Shown here: piece after piece, positions 44,765 to 56,363 of the stretch
Layout of the letters: each line of letters opens with the position of its first letter
Numbering within the stretch: the first letter of the stretch is position 1
The notes under the pieces: generated by a model
Databases searched by the model: none
What the model was told of the DNA's origin: nothing
Seen by the model: only the letters and a program-made list of their open reading frames with translations
Assembly (NCBI GenBank): GCA_029204225.1
Contig: CM055100.1
Coordinates: forward strand, 11,238,769 to 11,302,768
DNA from: Diphasiastrum complanatum
Lineage: Eukaryota; Streptophyta; Lycopodiopsida; Lycopodiales; Lycopodiaceae
Length of the DNA stretch: 64,000 nucleotides
Reading direction: 5' to 3'
Made by a program: the position numbers and the translations under genes

Positions 44765-47290
44765 AGTCTCAGAATAGACCTTGAAATAGACAACGGAATA
44801 TTGAATCTAAATTAGTCCGGACCTTGAAATAGACCTCGGAATATTGAAGCTATTTTGAGGGGTATACCGAGGCTCAGACAGATTCTTGCTACTTTCAAAA
44901 TCGTTGACCATTGTCTCAGCAGTTTTGAAAAAGGAAGAGGAGTGGGTGATGATATCAAGGGACTCACCTGCTGCCTTTGTCCTCTCCCTTGTTTATTGAT
45001 CCTTCCTCACCCTCTTTATCCTCCGCACTCTCTTTATCCTCCTCACATTTGAATGCTCCTCTTGTTCTTCCTCTTTGCTTTCTCTTCTTGCTCCTCTTGC
45101 ACTTTGCTTCTTTCTCTTGCTCCTCTTGCTCTTCCTGTTTAGTTACTCCTTGCAAAATCAAAAGTGGTGAGCTCAAGAGAAAAAGGAAAGGTGGGGGATG
45201 GAGGTTTTTTTTTTATTGGATGTAAGTTAATCTCTCTCCATCTTTTTTTCTCTCTCTCTCAATGTGATTGCAGTTTGGTTTTATTGACTTCACGTTTTTT
45301 ATGTAGGTTTTTTTTGAGGCAAAGGAGGTGGTGGATCCACAAACATTTATGAAGGTAATAGGAAGTTCGGAATGGTCGTCAGAATAGACGGATCTTTAGG
45401 ATTTGCTATTTCGATGAGTATTTCGATGTCTGATTTTCTATTCATCAAATGCTTTTGGGTGCTGTAAATCCTAATGAGGGTCTTGTAGATCCAGATGTTG
45501 TTACTATAGATCTAGAGTTTTTTGTTGCATGTCCGTATTTGAAGATGGTAAGAATGCCCATCAGAATAGACGGATTTGTGGGGTTTGTTAAAGCAGCGCC
45601 TATTCTGATGGGTATTCCAATGTCAAATCTTCATTTGTTGTATATCCAGTCTTTTGGTGCAGATACAGATTTGCATATGGATCTTTACGTAAATTTAGTT
45701 TTTGCTTTGAGTGGATTTTGTATTTTTAGATTTGTTTTGTAAAATTTAGATTGTTGCAAGAATATTTTTTGTAATAATATACTTAACAAACTTCAATATT
45801 GGTTTTTATTTTGCAGGTTTCTTTGTTGATTTCTGGGCCGATCACCATCGGAGCAGTTGAGGCGCAGATTCGGTAGCAGATCCCAGGTGGTCGGAATGGC
45901 AGTCAGAATACATGATGTTGTTTTGAATAGTATACTAGTGTCTATTCCGACGTCTGTTCCAACCTCCCTTAGATTTTTTTTGAGCTTTCAAGTGACAGAT
46001 CTATGAATTATTTGATAGATTTGTAAAGCTTAGGTGTTTTTTTAACAAAATTTTCAATTGTGATGAGTAGATCTATTTTTTTCCCTTGAGGGAATTGTTG
46101 TACGAGCTTTTGTTGTGGTAACTTAAGTAAACTTGTAATGGTTTTGTTTTGCAAGTTTGTATGTTGATTTTTTGGCTCAAACACCATCCAAGCAGCTGAG
46201 TAATACATTTAGTAACAAACCCAGAGACTTGTACAGTTTTGTAGTAGTTTGTGTCCTATTTTTTGTTGTAGATCCACATTTTATAGTGTAGGACTACATT
46301 CAATTTTATTTACATTAGGATTTATGAAAATAGATCTACACAGTTTAGAATTATATCTCTACTTTTATTGATAAATCTGTTGGTGATGGGTAGATCTATC
46401 AACTAGGGTGGGAATCAATAGAGGTCGGAACAGACCTCGAAATATGTGGATCTAGTTAAGGCAATATACCATCACCTATTCAGAGGTGCATTACGACATC
46501 TGCTCATAAATTTTTATATTTCATAAATAGATCTTTGATAAACATTAGCAAGTTGTGCCTTAACAATGCTAGATTATTATCACCTCAGCTGATATATCAA
46601 GACTAGCAAAATTCCCAACCCAGTTGATACATCAAAATGAACAAAATGTGAATCAACAATGCAACATTTTTTTTTAATCTTTCACCACCTTGAAGCCTTA
46701 TTGTTCTCTTCTTGATTACATTTGTCCTTGATTCGAGGGAATTTTTATGAAGCCGCTAGTGAACTCCATAGTTGGCCTAAGAAAACAATTGATTCCCACT
46801 CCCAATAATTAACATAGTCTAATGCTTTAATCTTTGACCCTTATGGCACTTCAGGAATAGTTTGGCGAAAAAATTGTGAGCGAGAAGATGAGTGCCACAA
46901 AGTTCTTCACCTCAAAAAATAATTCACTCTCATCCAATGTCAAGAATCTTGAAATTTTTTACCTTGTCCAAATCACAAAAAAGTGGACACACAATTAATG
47001 AGTTCAAATCTAATCACTCCTAATATAGTAAAATCCCTTAGAGTAACTTGCATTCAATTTGAAGTCTTGATTTCCATATGCAATCACCCCTAATAGACTC
47101 ACTCGGGTCCAAGACTCATTTTGTAAGAGTTGGAATGGGTCTTATTTGATTAAAAATCAAACTATTTCAAATCATGAGAATTCGAGTAAAGGTAACAATA
47201 TTATCTACCAGCAAGGTCGGAACAGACCTTGAAATAGGTGCACCTGTATCAGAGAGTATACCATGACCTATTTCGAGGTCTGTACTGAGG
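44765..47290. repeat. Cluster of six imperfect hairpin modules
   Basis: Six segments of 70-110 bases (about 44765-44880, 45363-45438, 45546-45623, 45889-45968, 46423-46497, 47213-47283) each have left and right arms of roughly 25 bases that are reverse complements with many A/G or T/C differences. Arm consensus is near GGTCGGAAYRG followed by xCCTCGGAATAG. Best arms: CCCATCAGAATAG (45557) against CTATTCTGATGGG (about 45599), and ACAGACCTTGAAATAGGT (47222) against ACCTATTTCGAGGTCTGT (about 47265). Spacer sequence between arms is unrelated. Between modules, a 55-bp block (TTTTGCAGGTTTCTTTGTTG near 45812) has a diverged copy near 46146. A pyrimidine-rich stretch fills 45040-45140. No gene is apparent. 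Confidence 0.65.
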
Positions 47291-47949
47291 ATGAATATTA
47301 GCATTTTAGAGTTTTTTTTTTAATTATAGTTTTCAGGTGATTTGTTGCTTAATTAAATCGCTGCCTAATCATTCTACTCTTTTACTTAGCAAAATGTGCC
47401 ACACTAGTGCAACATATTTTTTAACCTCATATAGCATTAAAGTCTCACTTACTTTGATTGTACCAAACTGAGAGTTCCTATTTGCGATTATTGTCCATAG
47501 ATTATTAGTTTCAGGTTTCGTAACTAGGCAGGTTGTTGATTACGTTTGTCCTTCATGTATAGCTTGACCAATAGTCACCATTATTTTATTTTAGAGCCTT
47601 GATAGTCTTATTGAGTTGGTTTCTCAGTATATATTTGAAGTGAGTGGTTTCAAAATATATATTTGAATCGAGTTATACAAAAGTTCCAATAATCTTTTTA
47701 AATATGCTTACCACCATTGTTTGATCTTAGTGGCTTGATAGTAGTATACTTGGCTTTTTAGAAAATACATACAAGTTAAGCCTAACAAATCCATTAATAA
47801 AGGTTAGTCCCACTCCAGCAAGGCTTAGGAAGTGACCTTTCTAATAGAATTACTTTAGCACATTACATAAAATCCACCATCAAATGGATCCAAAAAGACA
47901 ATCAAATGCAAAGAGTTAAGAGCCTCGACTTTGCCATTTAGGTGTCACG

Positions 47950-47952
<3 letters not shown>
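47291..47952. other. Unassigned AT-rich sequence
   Basis: Nothing recognisable; no long open frame. Confidence 0.5.

Positions 47953-48023
<71 letters not shown>
47953..48023. repeat. (AG)n microsatellite
   Basis: About 35 uninterrupted AG dinucleotides, 71 bases. Confidence 0.98.
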
Positions 48024-48025
<2 letters not shown>

Positions 48026-48147
48026 ATAAAGATCTAAAGGTAACCAACACTCCCAATTCTAGGAAGGTATGTAGCTCTTGATTTTCTTCTGTTAAAGGCG
48101 TGGTTCAAATGTTTCTTGTTGGACGATAAGTTCCACGAGAAAGCCCA

Positions 48148-48677
48148 TGTTCGGGTGCTCTTGAATGAATTAGGTGCGAAATAAGAAACACAGCTCCAAT
48201 ATAGAGAACTTTACAGGATCTTTACCAAACTAGTACAGTATCAACATTGACTTAGACTAAATGGAGGAATGTCTTGGTAGATGTCAGAGACAACCATGAA
48301 GGGATTGAACAATTAGGCGTCTGAGACAACCATGCTTCCTTCGAAATTAGACATTCTGAATTGAGTGAGTGTCAATTGAGAAAGAAAATTATCGAAAAGC
48401 ATTTGTAGTGCAATACATATAAGAAAATAGAGAATCTGAATTAAGCAGTTGTGAATACAATGATCATATCACAATCATGTCCCCAAGAATGGAACTTCAC
48501 AGTAATGATGCATTATGTGCAGTGATCTTACTTAGCTAGCTACAGATTAAATAACTATCTCTATTTCTTGAATGATTTCACTCTCTCAGATATCTCTGCT
48601 TCTGAGGAATCAAATAATGTAGACACAATGGAGTTCACGCAAGAATTCTAATTCACTCTTATCCACTTGCATGTGTA
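48148..48677 (+). repeat. LTR F, partial second copy
   Basis: Starts TGTTCGGGTGCTC and follows LTR F of 24282-24872 in reverse orientation (shared blocks: CAGCTCCAA, GACACAATxGAGTTC, CCACTTGCATG) but lacks the last 80 or so bases. It ends where gypsy gag sequence begins. Confidence 0.75.
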
Positions 48678-48679
48678 TC

Positions 48680-49081
48680 CGAGCATATCCTCATATCCTG
48701 GTATCTTCGCTTTTCTACATGGAGATTTGGATAGACTCCAGATGCTGTTCATATATCAGTTAATGGTATAGAATCAGCAGGTACTAGATCTGCTATCGGT
48801 TCTTTCTGCTTCTGTGCTTTGGTAACCACCATCAAGGGTATACCTGGTTCAGGTTGAACTGCTGGTATTTGCTTGATTGTTATCAAATTTACAGGAGCTG
48901 TAGCCGGTGGTGGCTTTGGTCTTACTGGACACTCCTTGTAGCAATGCCCATAACCACAATCACGACAGAATGGTACAAATTTGCCTTTGTTTGGACATTC
49001 TACATGCAAAGCATCCAAGCAGCGCTCTAGTCCAATTTCTAGATGCTTGTTGTTGTGCGGCAGCATAAATAGCATACTGTT
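48680..49081 (-). pseudogene. Gypsy H gag C-terminus with zinc knuckle
   Basis: A 108-codon frame with ECPNKGKFVPFCRDCGYGHC and then YKECP: a knuckle spaced C-x2-C-x3-H-x4-C, one residue shorter than standard. A Pro-rich linker follows, ending ADLVPADSIPLTDI. The last 110 bases recur inverted at 55165-55275, where the same protein tail leads on into a gypsy gag/protease segment. So this is a detached piece of the same gypsy family. Confidence 0.6.
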
Positions 49082-49507
49082 TTGAAGGTACTCAACAACG
49101 GTCTGATTTCATGGAACAATCGCAAGCAAACTTCAATAGCTCTATCATCTATCAAATCCAAGTATATCGTAGTCTCTCAAACTACGAAGAAAGCAGTGTG
49201 GTTGAAAAATTTACTTTTGGACGTTTATTTGAAACAATATGCTCTAACGGTTCTATTTTGTGATAATCAAAGTGCTATTGCTTTATTGGCTAGCCCAGGT
49301 TTTATTCCAGGGGTAAGCACATTGAAATTAAGTATCATTATGTCAGAAGCAAATTTCTCGACAAAGAGATAAACTTGTAGTACTATCAAATGCAAGATAT
49401 GACAGTTGATATTTTTACTATGGCACTAAGCTTGGATGTGCACAAGAAGTTTTGTGTAGAACTATCTTTGAAGGTCAAGGCATTCATGGATTTAGATTAA
49501 GGGAGAG
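49082..49507 (+). pseudogene. Copia RNase H C-terminal fragment
   Basis: NNGLISWNNRKQTSIALSS, LFCDNQSAIALLASPGF and then (frame change) MTVDIFTMALSLDVHKKF are the standard last blocks of copia RNase H. It ends on a purine-rich GGGAGAG directly before TGTTAGATTATG, which looks like the start of a 3' LTR. Confidence 0.8.
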
Positions 49508-50090
49508 TGTTAGATTATGCTCCCATAATTCTATAGTTAATCTACATCCATTCATTTATCCAGCTCTGTAGTTTTATGCGTGTTTCTATACAATCCATAA
49601 AACTACATGGGAATCACTCACCAGGTGGATTCGACAACGAGAATATCAAAGGTGTCAAAGGCTAACAGTTTTTACTTTTGTTTGCTATGAATATAATGAG
49701 TTACCATTAGTTAGCAAGTAAATTTGCAGATTATGTAGATCTCAGTTTTCATTAGTTTAGGAGTATTGAAGAGGCTAGCCATGTAATGAAACACATAGGC
49801 ATGGATATCACAAGATTACAGTTGGCTTTGTAGTTGAGAATACGATTTAAAACTTGACCAAATCAATCACCATAGCACATCGTCAAGTGCATCAAGACAA
49901 GACAAGATGAAATAGCTTTCCATAAACTGTATATTCACAATCGTCCTCAAGTACAAGGAGAAATTGCTTAAGAACTCAAGAAGGGCTCGTAGAAGAAATG
50001 GCCTGATAAATCTAGAGCTAAGCACACATAATACCGTCAAACTTAGAAAGTAACCATGAAACAAACTTAAGTATTGATGATTAATATTTT
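49508..50090. repeat. LTR-derived sequence between two copia 3' ends
   Basis: Bounded on the left by a plus-strand purine tract and on the right by a minus-strand one (CTCTCTCCCTCAA at 50093-50105), so it should hold the 3' LTR starts of two oppositely oriented copia fragments. The boundary between them is not visible to me. Confidence 0.45.
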
Positions 50091-50105
50091 AACTCTCTCC
50101 CTCAA

Positions 50106-50405
50106 TAATCAATATCACTGAACTATAAGTCCACGCTATTCATGGAATATACCTCCATGATAGTATCAATAAGTAAAAACTTTTTATATAACTTCATCCA
50201 AGCCAAGTTTAGCTCTAAAAGTTTCAAACTTTTCCTTACTTAGAGCTTCCGTAAATACATTAGCAAGTTGTAATATTGTAGAACAATGTGTAATACTTAT
50301 ATCCACAAAGTGATATTTCACTTCATTATGCTTTGTTCTCGCATGAATGACATGATTCTTAGCCAGTTGTATTCCACTTTGGCTATCACAAAAACTAACA
50401 GTAGG
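50106..50405 (-). pseudogene. Copia RNase H C-terminal fragment (minus)
   Basis: Minus reading gives FCDSQSGIQLAKNHVIHART, KHNEVKYHFV and ALSKEKFETFRAKLGL, again the RNase H terminus, almost free of stops. It faces the plus-strand fragment at 49.1-49.5 kb tail to tail. Confidence 0.75.
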
Positions 50406-50415
50406 ATGTACCTAC

Positions 50416-50480
50416 TGTAGAACAACTGATCAGACAGATCTTGATTCTACTAACAAAGTGCACAATTTACTTGATGAAGG
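50416..50480 (+). repeat. Head of a copia LTR (65 bp)
   Basis: TGTAGAACAACT and the following 55 bases match the start of the LTR at 50924 with few changes, then the sequence switches directly into RNase H. Confidence 0.8.
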
Positions 50481-50923
50481 ATGATAGCAAAAGTATCTCA
50501 GGAGGTTGTACTCTAGAATTCGGTGCAGCCATACTTTGGACAAGCAAGAAGCAAACAACAATAGCTCAATCTTCCTGTGAAGCAGAATATGTAGTAGCAG
50601 CCAAGACGACAAACGAGCTGATCTGGATTAAATAGATGTTGGAAGGATTTGATGAATCTATTTTTGAACCTTATGTCTTATTAATGGATAACACTTCAGC
50701 AATCTATCTTACAAAAGATCATGTATTTCACTAAAAAATGAAGCACATAGCTATCAAGTATCATGTGATTCGGGACTTAGTCGAAAAGAAGGTACTAAAG
50801 ATAGTTTTCATACCCACAGAGGAAATGACAACTGATATCTTTACGAAACCACTCAATAAGGCTTTGTTCAAGAAGCAGCAAAGAAGATTCGGGTTAATCC
50901 AACTGCCTACTTTGAGAGGGAGC
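50481..50923 (+). pseudogene. Copia RNase H with purine tract
   Basis: SISGGCTLEFGAAILWTSKK, then SSCEAEYVVAAKTTNE, NTSAIYLTKDH-like and KHIAIKYHVIRDLVEKKVLK to DIFTKPLNKALFKKQ. The DED/H residues of RNase H are partly present. Stops at 50633 and 50734. Ends in TTGAGAGGGAGC at 50911-50922, the purine tract of the LTR that follows. Confidence 0.85.
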
Positions 50924-51873
50924 TGTAGAACAACTAATCAGACAGATCTTGATTCTACTAGAAAAGCGCACAGTTTACTTTAAAAGGATGAGAAAGAAAC
51001 GAATGCAAACTTGAAACCTTTTTATTCATGATCAACCTCAAAGGATTTGCGAAATTGTTTTGTAGTCAACTCGAAAGATTCGTAAAACAGTGTCTTGTAG
51101 AAGCTTGTGGTTTTTCTTGTTGAAGCTTGAAAGATTCGCGAACAAAATCTTGTCGCAAAATATTCTGGTTCTTGTTCAAACCTCAGATGTCACAAAATTG
51201 TTGCGAAAAATTCGCGAAATCTTTTGTACCGTTCTCTAAGCTCACCTATCGTGAAACAATCACAAACTATTTGCAAAATATTCTAGATTTCTTCTTCAAG
51301 CTTAAGAATTGTCATCTGGCAAAAAATTCACGAAAGATGAAATGTCGTGAAGAGACAAGTGTCGCAAACAATTTGCGAAACATGAAGCTGAGACGAAAAG
51401 ATGGACTGTCATGAATAATTCGTGAACAGAATTTATTCGACCTTGGAAACAAAGCATCTATTTGAATAGCAACCATTGTAGACAGTTAGATAATCTACTA
51501 TTACAACATTAAAAGGCCAAAAGACCTGTAAATAAAAGGCCAAAAGACCTATCATGTAAAAAATAAATACATGTGCACTACTCGATGTAACACACTCACT
51601 CAATCAGAGACACAACAATGAGATAAGACAACAAGAGATGTATATTGATAAATCAGATTCAAAGTTATGAAAATTCATTTTTGATCAATAATTTCTTATT
51701 GTCTAAATTGGCTCGAGTTGTTTCTTACTTCCGCATACAAATTCTGCACGCATATTAAATCAGAATTAATACTGTTCTATTAGTACATAGATCAGATATA
51801 GACCTGATTGAAGACATTGATATTGATTTGATTTCATGTTCTCTGTGAAATAATATTTACTATTTTTCCTATA
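50924..51873 (+). repeat. Copia LTR shared between upstream and downstream parts
   Basis: About 950 bp from TGTAGAACAACT to the primer-binding site TGGTATCAAAGC at 51875. A purine tract precedes it and a primer site follows it, so it acts as 3' LTR for one copia segment and 5' LTR for the next. It includes many short GATTCGCGAA / TCGCGAAA words (about 51040-51400). Confidence 0.8.
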
Positions 51874-51874
51874 G

Positions 51875-51886
51875 TGGTATCAAAGC
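51875..51886 (+). promoter_or_regulatory. Primer-binding site variant
   Basis: TGGTATCAAAGC: initiator-Met site with one change, also used by the B element at 61257. Confidence 0.8.
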
Positions 51887-51975
51887 ATACAGAATTAAAA
51901 CTGATACAGTAATATCAGAACGAATCAGATCATCTCTCTCAGCAAGCCGCTGTTTGGAGGTTATTCAAAAATAAG

Positions 51976-52985
51976 ATGTCGTCGACCATCAATATTCAAG
52001 CTAAGATCACTATAATCTTGGACCCATAAGGTTGAAATTACTTGATTTGGAAATTAAAGACTTCACTCTTATTGAAGCGAAGGTCTATGGCAATGGGTAG
52101 AACAAATAGAGGAGAAGCCAATAGCTACTCCTGGCAAAGAACTTTGGAAATGGAGTTTAAAAAATGACAAAGCTATAGCAATTATTGTGTCTTCAGTGCA
52201 TGGCAATATAATGCTAGATCTTACATCAATTTCGAACGCAAAAGATTTATGGGAGGAATTGCAAACCAAGATTGAAACTCGATCTCGTAATCAGATCATG
52301 TTCTTGGAAGACCAATTAACTTACCTATAGTGGGACGCCAAAGACCTGAACACATTCGTGCAAAAGATTAAAGATTTGCTTATTTACTTGCAAAATTATG
52401 GTGTAGAAAATACAATTCCTAAGGAAAAATAGCTTAGTTATTTTCTTCGAGCCCTACCCAGGTCATTCCACTCGAACCTTATTGGCGAAAGATGCGACAA
52501 TGATACTTCAAAAGGCAATAGACGGAGTTGAGGAGGAAGCAGATGCTCGTGAATGCTATGATGACAATGGTGATTTAGAAAATGCTCTATTTACTCAGAA
52601 GTATAAATCCTCTAAGAAGTCTAATTTTAAGAGGGAGTCGTCTAAGAAGAATGAGTCTAAGACAAATGAACAACAATATGGTAAACAACAGAAGAATTTT
52701 GGTGATAAGAATATCTACAACAGATGCAGAAGATTAGATCACACAGAAGAAAAGTGTTGGTTAAATCCAAAGATTGAATGTCTTCATTGTCATAAATGGG
52801 ATCATGCAGTAGTAGACTATTATCAAAATCCCATAAACAACAAGGAGCAGAATCGAAGTGAACTTTCAGATTCAAACTATGTCGAAGACAAAGCAGAATG
52901 CTTCAGAGCAGCAGAAGACAGGGCAACAAGGAACCTAGCAGCTTATGTTAGTGTTGATCTATGTTGTTCATCCAATTCAATTTGA
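51976..52985 (+). pseudogene. Copia gag with zinc knuckle region
   Basis: Starts MSSTINIQAKI; a stop interrupts after the first 17 codons. Later a 167-codon frame (52482-52985) holds a Lys/Asn-rich region and two knuckle-like motifs: NRCRRLDHTEEKC and CLHCHKWDHAVVDYY, the latter lacking its final Cys. Ends in a stop just before the protease. Confidence 0.8.
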
Positions 52986-53970
52986 GATGTAGTACTTGAT
53001 TCGGGAGCCACCTCACATTTTGTTTCCTCGAAACAAATTTTGCCTGAGTACAAGAAGACGAACTATTCGAGATTCATTATACTTGGAGACAATTCTAAAC
53101 ATGTAGTTAATGGAACTGGTGTATTATGGCTGGACACAAATCAGGGTGACAAGAAACTGGAGGAAGTCCTCTATGTTCGTACTCTTGATAAGGATCTTCT
53201 TTTTGTAGCTAAGATAGTCGATACAGGCATGTCAGTAGCCTTCACGAAGAACTCTTGTAAACTGTTCGACAAAGATTATTATAATTTGGTTGCTAAAGAC
53301 AACAGAGAAGGAAATTTATATCACCTGAACATTCAAACAAGAATCGAACAAGCAAATCAAACTCAAGAATCGACAGATGTATTGTGGCACAGGAGACTAT
53401 GTCACATGAATATGGAAGCCTTGTACCAAGCCAACAAAAGTCAGAGAATTCAAGAAGTCGAAATCAAAAGTAGAGATATTCGAGCTACCTGCAAATCCTA
53501 TCTTAAAGGCAAGATGACTAGAACACCTTTCAGTAAGGATGTTTATAAAGCAACTAAAGTACTTGAAATTGTGCATTGAGATATTTGTAGACCATTCAAA
53601 GTATTGTCATTGGGTGATGCAAGGTACTTCATTACACTTATTGATGAGTTCAGCAAGTTCGCTGTAGTATACTTTATTTGTACCAAATCTGAAGCTTTCG
53701 AGAAATTCGTTGAGTATACGAATTGGGTTGAGAAGCAGACAAGCAATAAGTTGAAGCAAATTTGCACAGATCGTGGAGGTGAGTACATTTTCATTGAGTT
53801 CAAAGCTTACTATATTGATCGAGGTATTATGCACATGAAGACTGCATCTTACACACCTCAGCACAATGGAATAGCTAAATGAAAGAACCGTACATTGATG
53901 GAAGCTACAAGGTGTATGATGGCTCATGAGAAGGCACCAAGACAGTTGTGGGCAGAAGTAGTGGTCTACT
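52986..53970 (+). pseudogene. Copia protease and integrase
   Basis: VVLDSGATSHFVSS is the protease site. The pre-integrase region follows with VLWHRRLCHMN, then the core with the first Asp in DICRPF, ITLIDEFSKF and the second Asp in CTDRGGEY. YTPQHNGIAK should carry the Glu, but Glu has become Lys/stop. It then breaks at LWAEVV (about 53965), where the sequence turns into the inverted segment. Confidence 0.85.
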
Positions 53971-53971
53971 T

Positions 53972-55163
53972 AGAATCCTTGACCAAATTGGTATTGTTGC
54001 TGAAGAGCAACATATCATCCACGTATAAGGTGATAATAATGAAGGATTGCTGCACTGACTTGGAGTAGAGTTGCAATCAACAGCACTCAGTTTGGATCCT
54101 TGTTCGATGAGGAATGTGTTAATCCTCTGAAACCAAGCTCTGGTAGACTACTTCAAGCCATAAAGTGCTTTGTGGAGTTCACAGACATGATTCTTCATAC
54201 CTTATAGAACGTATCCTTTGGGCTGGATCATGTAGATGTCTTTTTGTATAACTCTATTCAGATAGGCTGTTTGCACATCAAGTTGATGTACTTCGAGTTC
54301 GGTAGCTACAACATAAGACATGAGTGCTCAGATCGACGAATGCTTGACTACTGGACTGAAAGTCTCGTTGTAGTCAACGTTGGGGATCTGAGTGAATCCT
54401 CGTGCTACAAGTTTTGCCTTTCTTCTCCATTGGCATTGTATTTGATCTTAGAGATCCATTTGCAATCAATGATATTGCAGCCAATAGGAACTTTGATTAG
54501 TGACCATGTCAAGTTCTTGATCAGAGAGGAATACTCTTTGTCCATAGCTTCTCTCCAGAGATCAAAGTCTGGTTGGCTGAGTGCCTCTTCAACTGTTGTC
54601 GGTTCCTATATCAAGAGATATGTAGACTCAAGAGTATACCTTGTGGGCTCTGTGCGCACTCGACTTGATCTTATGGGAGGATTCGATTGATGAACCACTC
54701 CTGGGACTTGTTGTTGGGTAGCAGCAACGTCTTTGTTTGATTTGCTGTCAAAAAGCGGGTCAACAATGGACACGCCTGAGCTAGAAGCAAGACAGTCGTG
54801 TCAATGGTAGGTGATGAAGGTTCTCCTGGAGCAATATCCTTGCCTTTGATTTCGACGAACTGATCCTCGATAAAGACTGTATCCAGACTATACAAGATTT
54901 GCTAGGTATGAGGATCATACAACTTGTATGTATTATCAGATGAACTAAATCCAATCAGGATGGTCTTAAGACCTTGGAAGTCCAATTTCTTCCTCGTGTC
55001 TTTTGGGATATGCGCGGCAATGCATCCAAACACTCTTAGGTTCTTTACATAAGGCTTAGAGCCTGTCCACACCTCGTGGGGTGTCTTGCCTGAGAGGGCC
55101 TTGGTTGAACATCTATTCTGGACGTAAGCTGTAGTGGAGACAACTTCAGCCCATGTAGAATCG
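53972..55163 (-). pseudogene. Inverted copia segment: integrase C-terminus to reverse transcriptase
   Basis: Minus reading from 55163: WAEVVSTTAYVQNRCSTKAL, TPHEVWTGSKPYVKNLRVFG, GFSSSDNTYKLYDPH, then reverse-transcriptase pieces [14 protein letters not shown]-like, HYVFYKAL-like and finally LYVDDMLLFSNN (about 54030-53995). It begins at exactly the integrase point where the plus-strand copy stops (WAEVV), so it is the missing middle of the same element turned around. Confidence 0.75.
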
Positions 55164-55624
55164 ATAGCAGATCTAGTACCTGCTGATTCTATACCATTAA
55201 CCGATATATGAACAACATCTGGAGTCTATCCAAATCTCCATGTAGAAAAGCGAAGATACCAGGATATGAGGTAGTGGATTAAACATTTGTAAGAGGAAGA
55301 GGAGTTTGAAGCCGCTAAAGCTGTAACTGAAATCCATTCTTCACCTATGCAGCCACCAAATAATCCATGAACGGATATGAATACTCAGTTTTCTCATCAT
55401 GAAAAACCCTTCAAGATGACTGAACTAGAAGTGTCGCAAACAGAGTTACTCATGAATATTCTATCTAGTAAGATAAATATTACATTGGGAGAATTTTTGA
55501 AATTGGTGCCAAAAGCAAACAAAGTATTAGTGCAGAAGTTAACTTAGACTGAACCAAAAGTCCATCAAGAACCACTTTTTTGTGCTGGATTTGAAGAATC
55601 TAATGAAGTACTCGATGTCGGAGC
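55164..55624 (+). pseudogene. Gypsy H gag/protease linker
   Basis: Plus reading repeats ADLVPADSIPLTDI, then runs through HEKPFKMTELEVSQTELLMN, ITLGEFLKLVPKANKVLVQK and EPLFCAGFEESNEVLDVG up to the copia LTR at 55625. The TLGEFLKLVP block is a known feature of some plant gypsy gag-pro proteins. Two stops interrupt it. The protein continues on the other side of the copia insertion, at 60540 on the minus strand. Confidence 0.65.
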
Positions 55625-56354
55625 TGTGAAGTTTTTAGCATGTGTGAACTTCACCACACACCCTACAAGATCTTACTGATGTGTTGTGATTGTACAAGAT
55701 TGATCAGAGAACAATATACTTGAAAAATCTATGACAAGAGCACAATGGCATACATCTAATGAAAAAATCTAACTTCTCACTATAAGAATTGAATGTCACA
55801 AATAATTCTAAGTGCTCAGTATGGGACAAAACAGCCTGCTCTCGGGTAGAGAGATAAAATCAACGATGGAAAACTCGGGTAGAGAGAGAATGAGTCCAAA
55901 ACACTAAAATCTCACTATTCACAATATGGCAAAACATGCCAAGCTTTCCCTACATGAGAGAGACTCGAATTCTCACAGTGGAGTTGCATGGAAAGTCCAC
56001 TTAACTGAACTAATTTTCCTACCAGAGATCCACATGTGTAACTGCATGCATGGATGTTGCATGTACTACATGTCAACTCATAAAATTGCCTAGACATGTG
56101 TAGATCACATAAACCACTTTGCATGTTGCATGCACTGATTGCATGTGGCTTGCATGCATGCAGTATGACATTGCATGCTATCTAAACTTCTGCATGTCAT
56201 CAAAATTGAATCTACCTAACTCAAATCCGACTATACTAGAAGGTTATGTGCTCAATTCACATACCTTTTATGTACAACATGAAATATAGTGGAAATAACC
56301 ATGGACATGGCCCCAAACTCGAGATAGGAAGATAATATTTTAATAATCTTCACA
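55625..56354 (-). repeat. LTR A (3' LTR of copia A)
   Basis: 730 bp with inverted ends TGTGAAG / CTTCACA. The matching LTR B lies at 60541-61256 in opposite orientation. A minus-strand purine tract (AAGGAGGAG, 56355-56363) adjoins it. Flanking base string GGAGC (55620-55624) is the near reverse complement of GCTCA before LTR B. Confidence 0.9.
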
Positions 56355-56363
56355 CTCCTCCTT

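Noticed and set aside
44977-45225. Leu/Ser-rich 82-codon frame as a secreted peptide
   Set aside because: Low-complexity pyrimidine tract with a charged antisense frame; no start context or homology visible.
47953-48023. AG run as a regulatory GAGA element
   Set aside because: Pure microsatellite with no nearby gene.
53543-53927. Minus-strand open frames of 86-106 codons
   Set aside because: Antisense of the copia integrase.
54244-54690. 148-codon plus-strand frame as a gene
   Set aside because: Antisense of inverted copia reverse transcriptase; motifs are on the minus strand.
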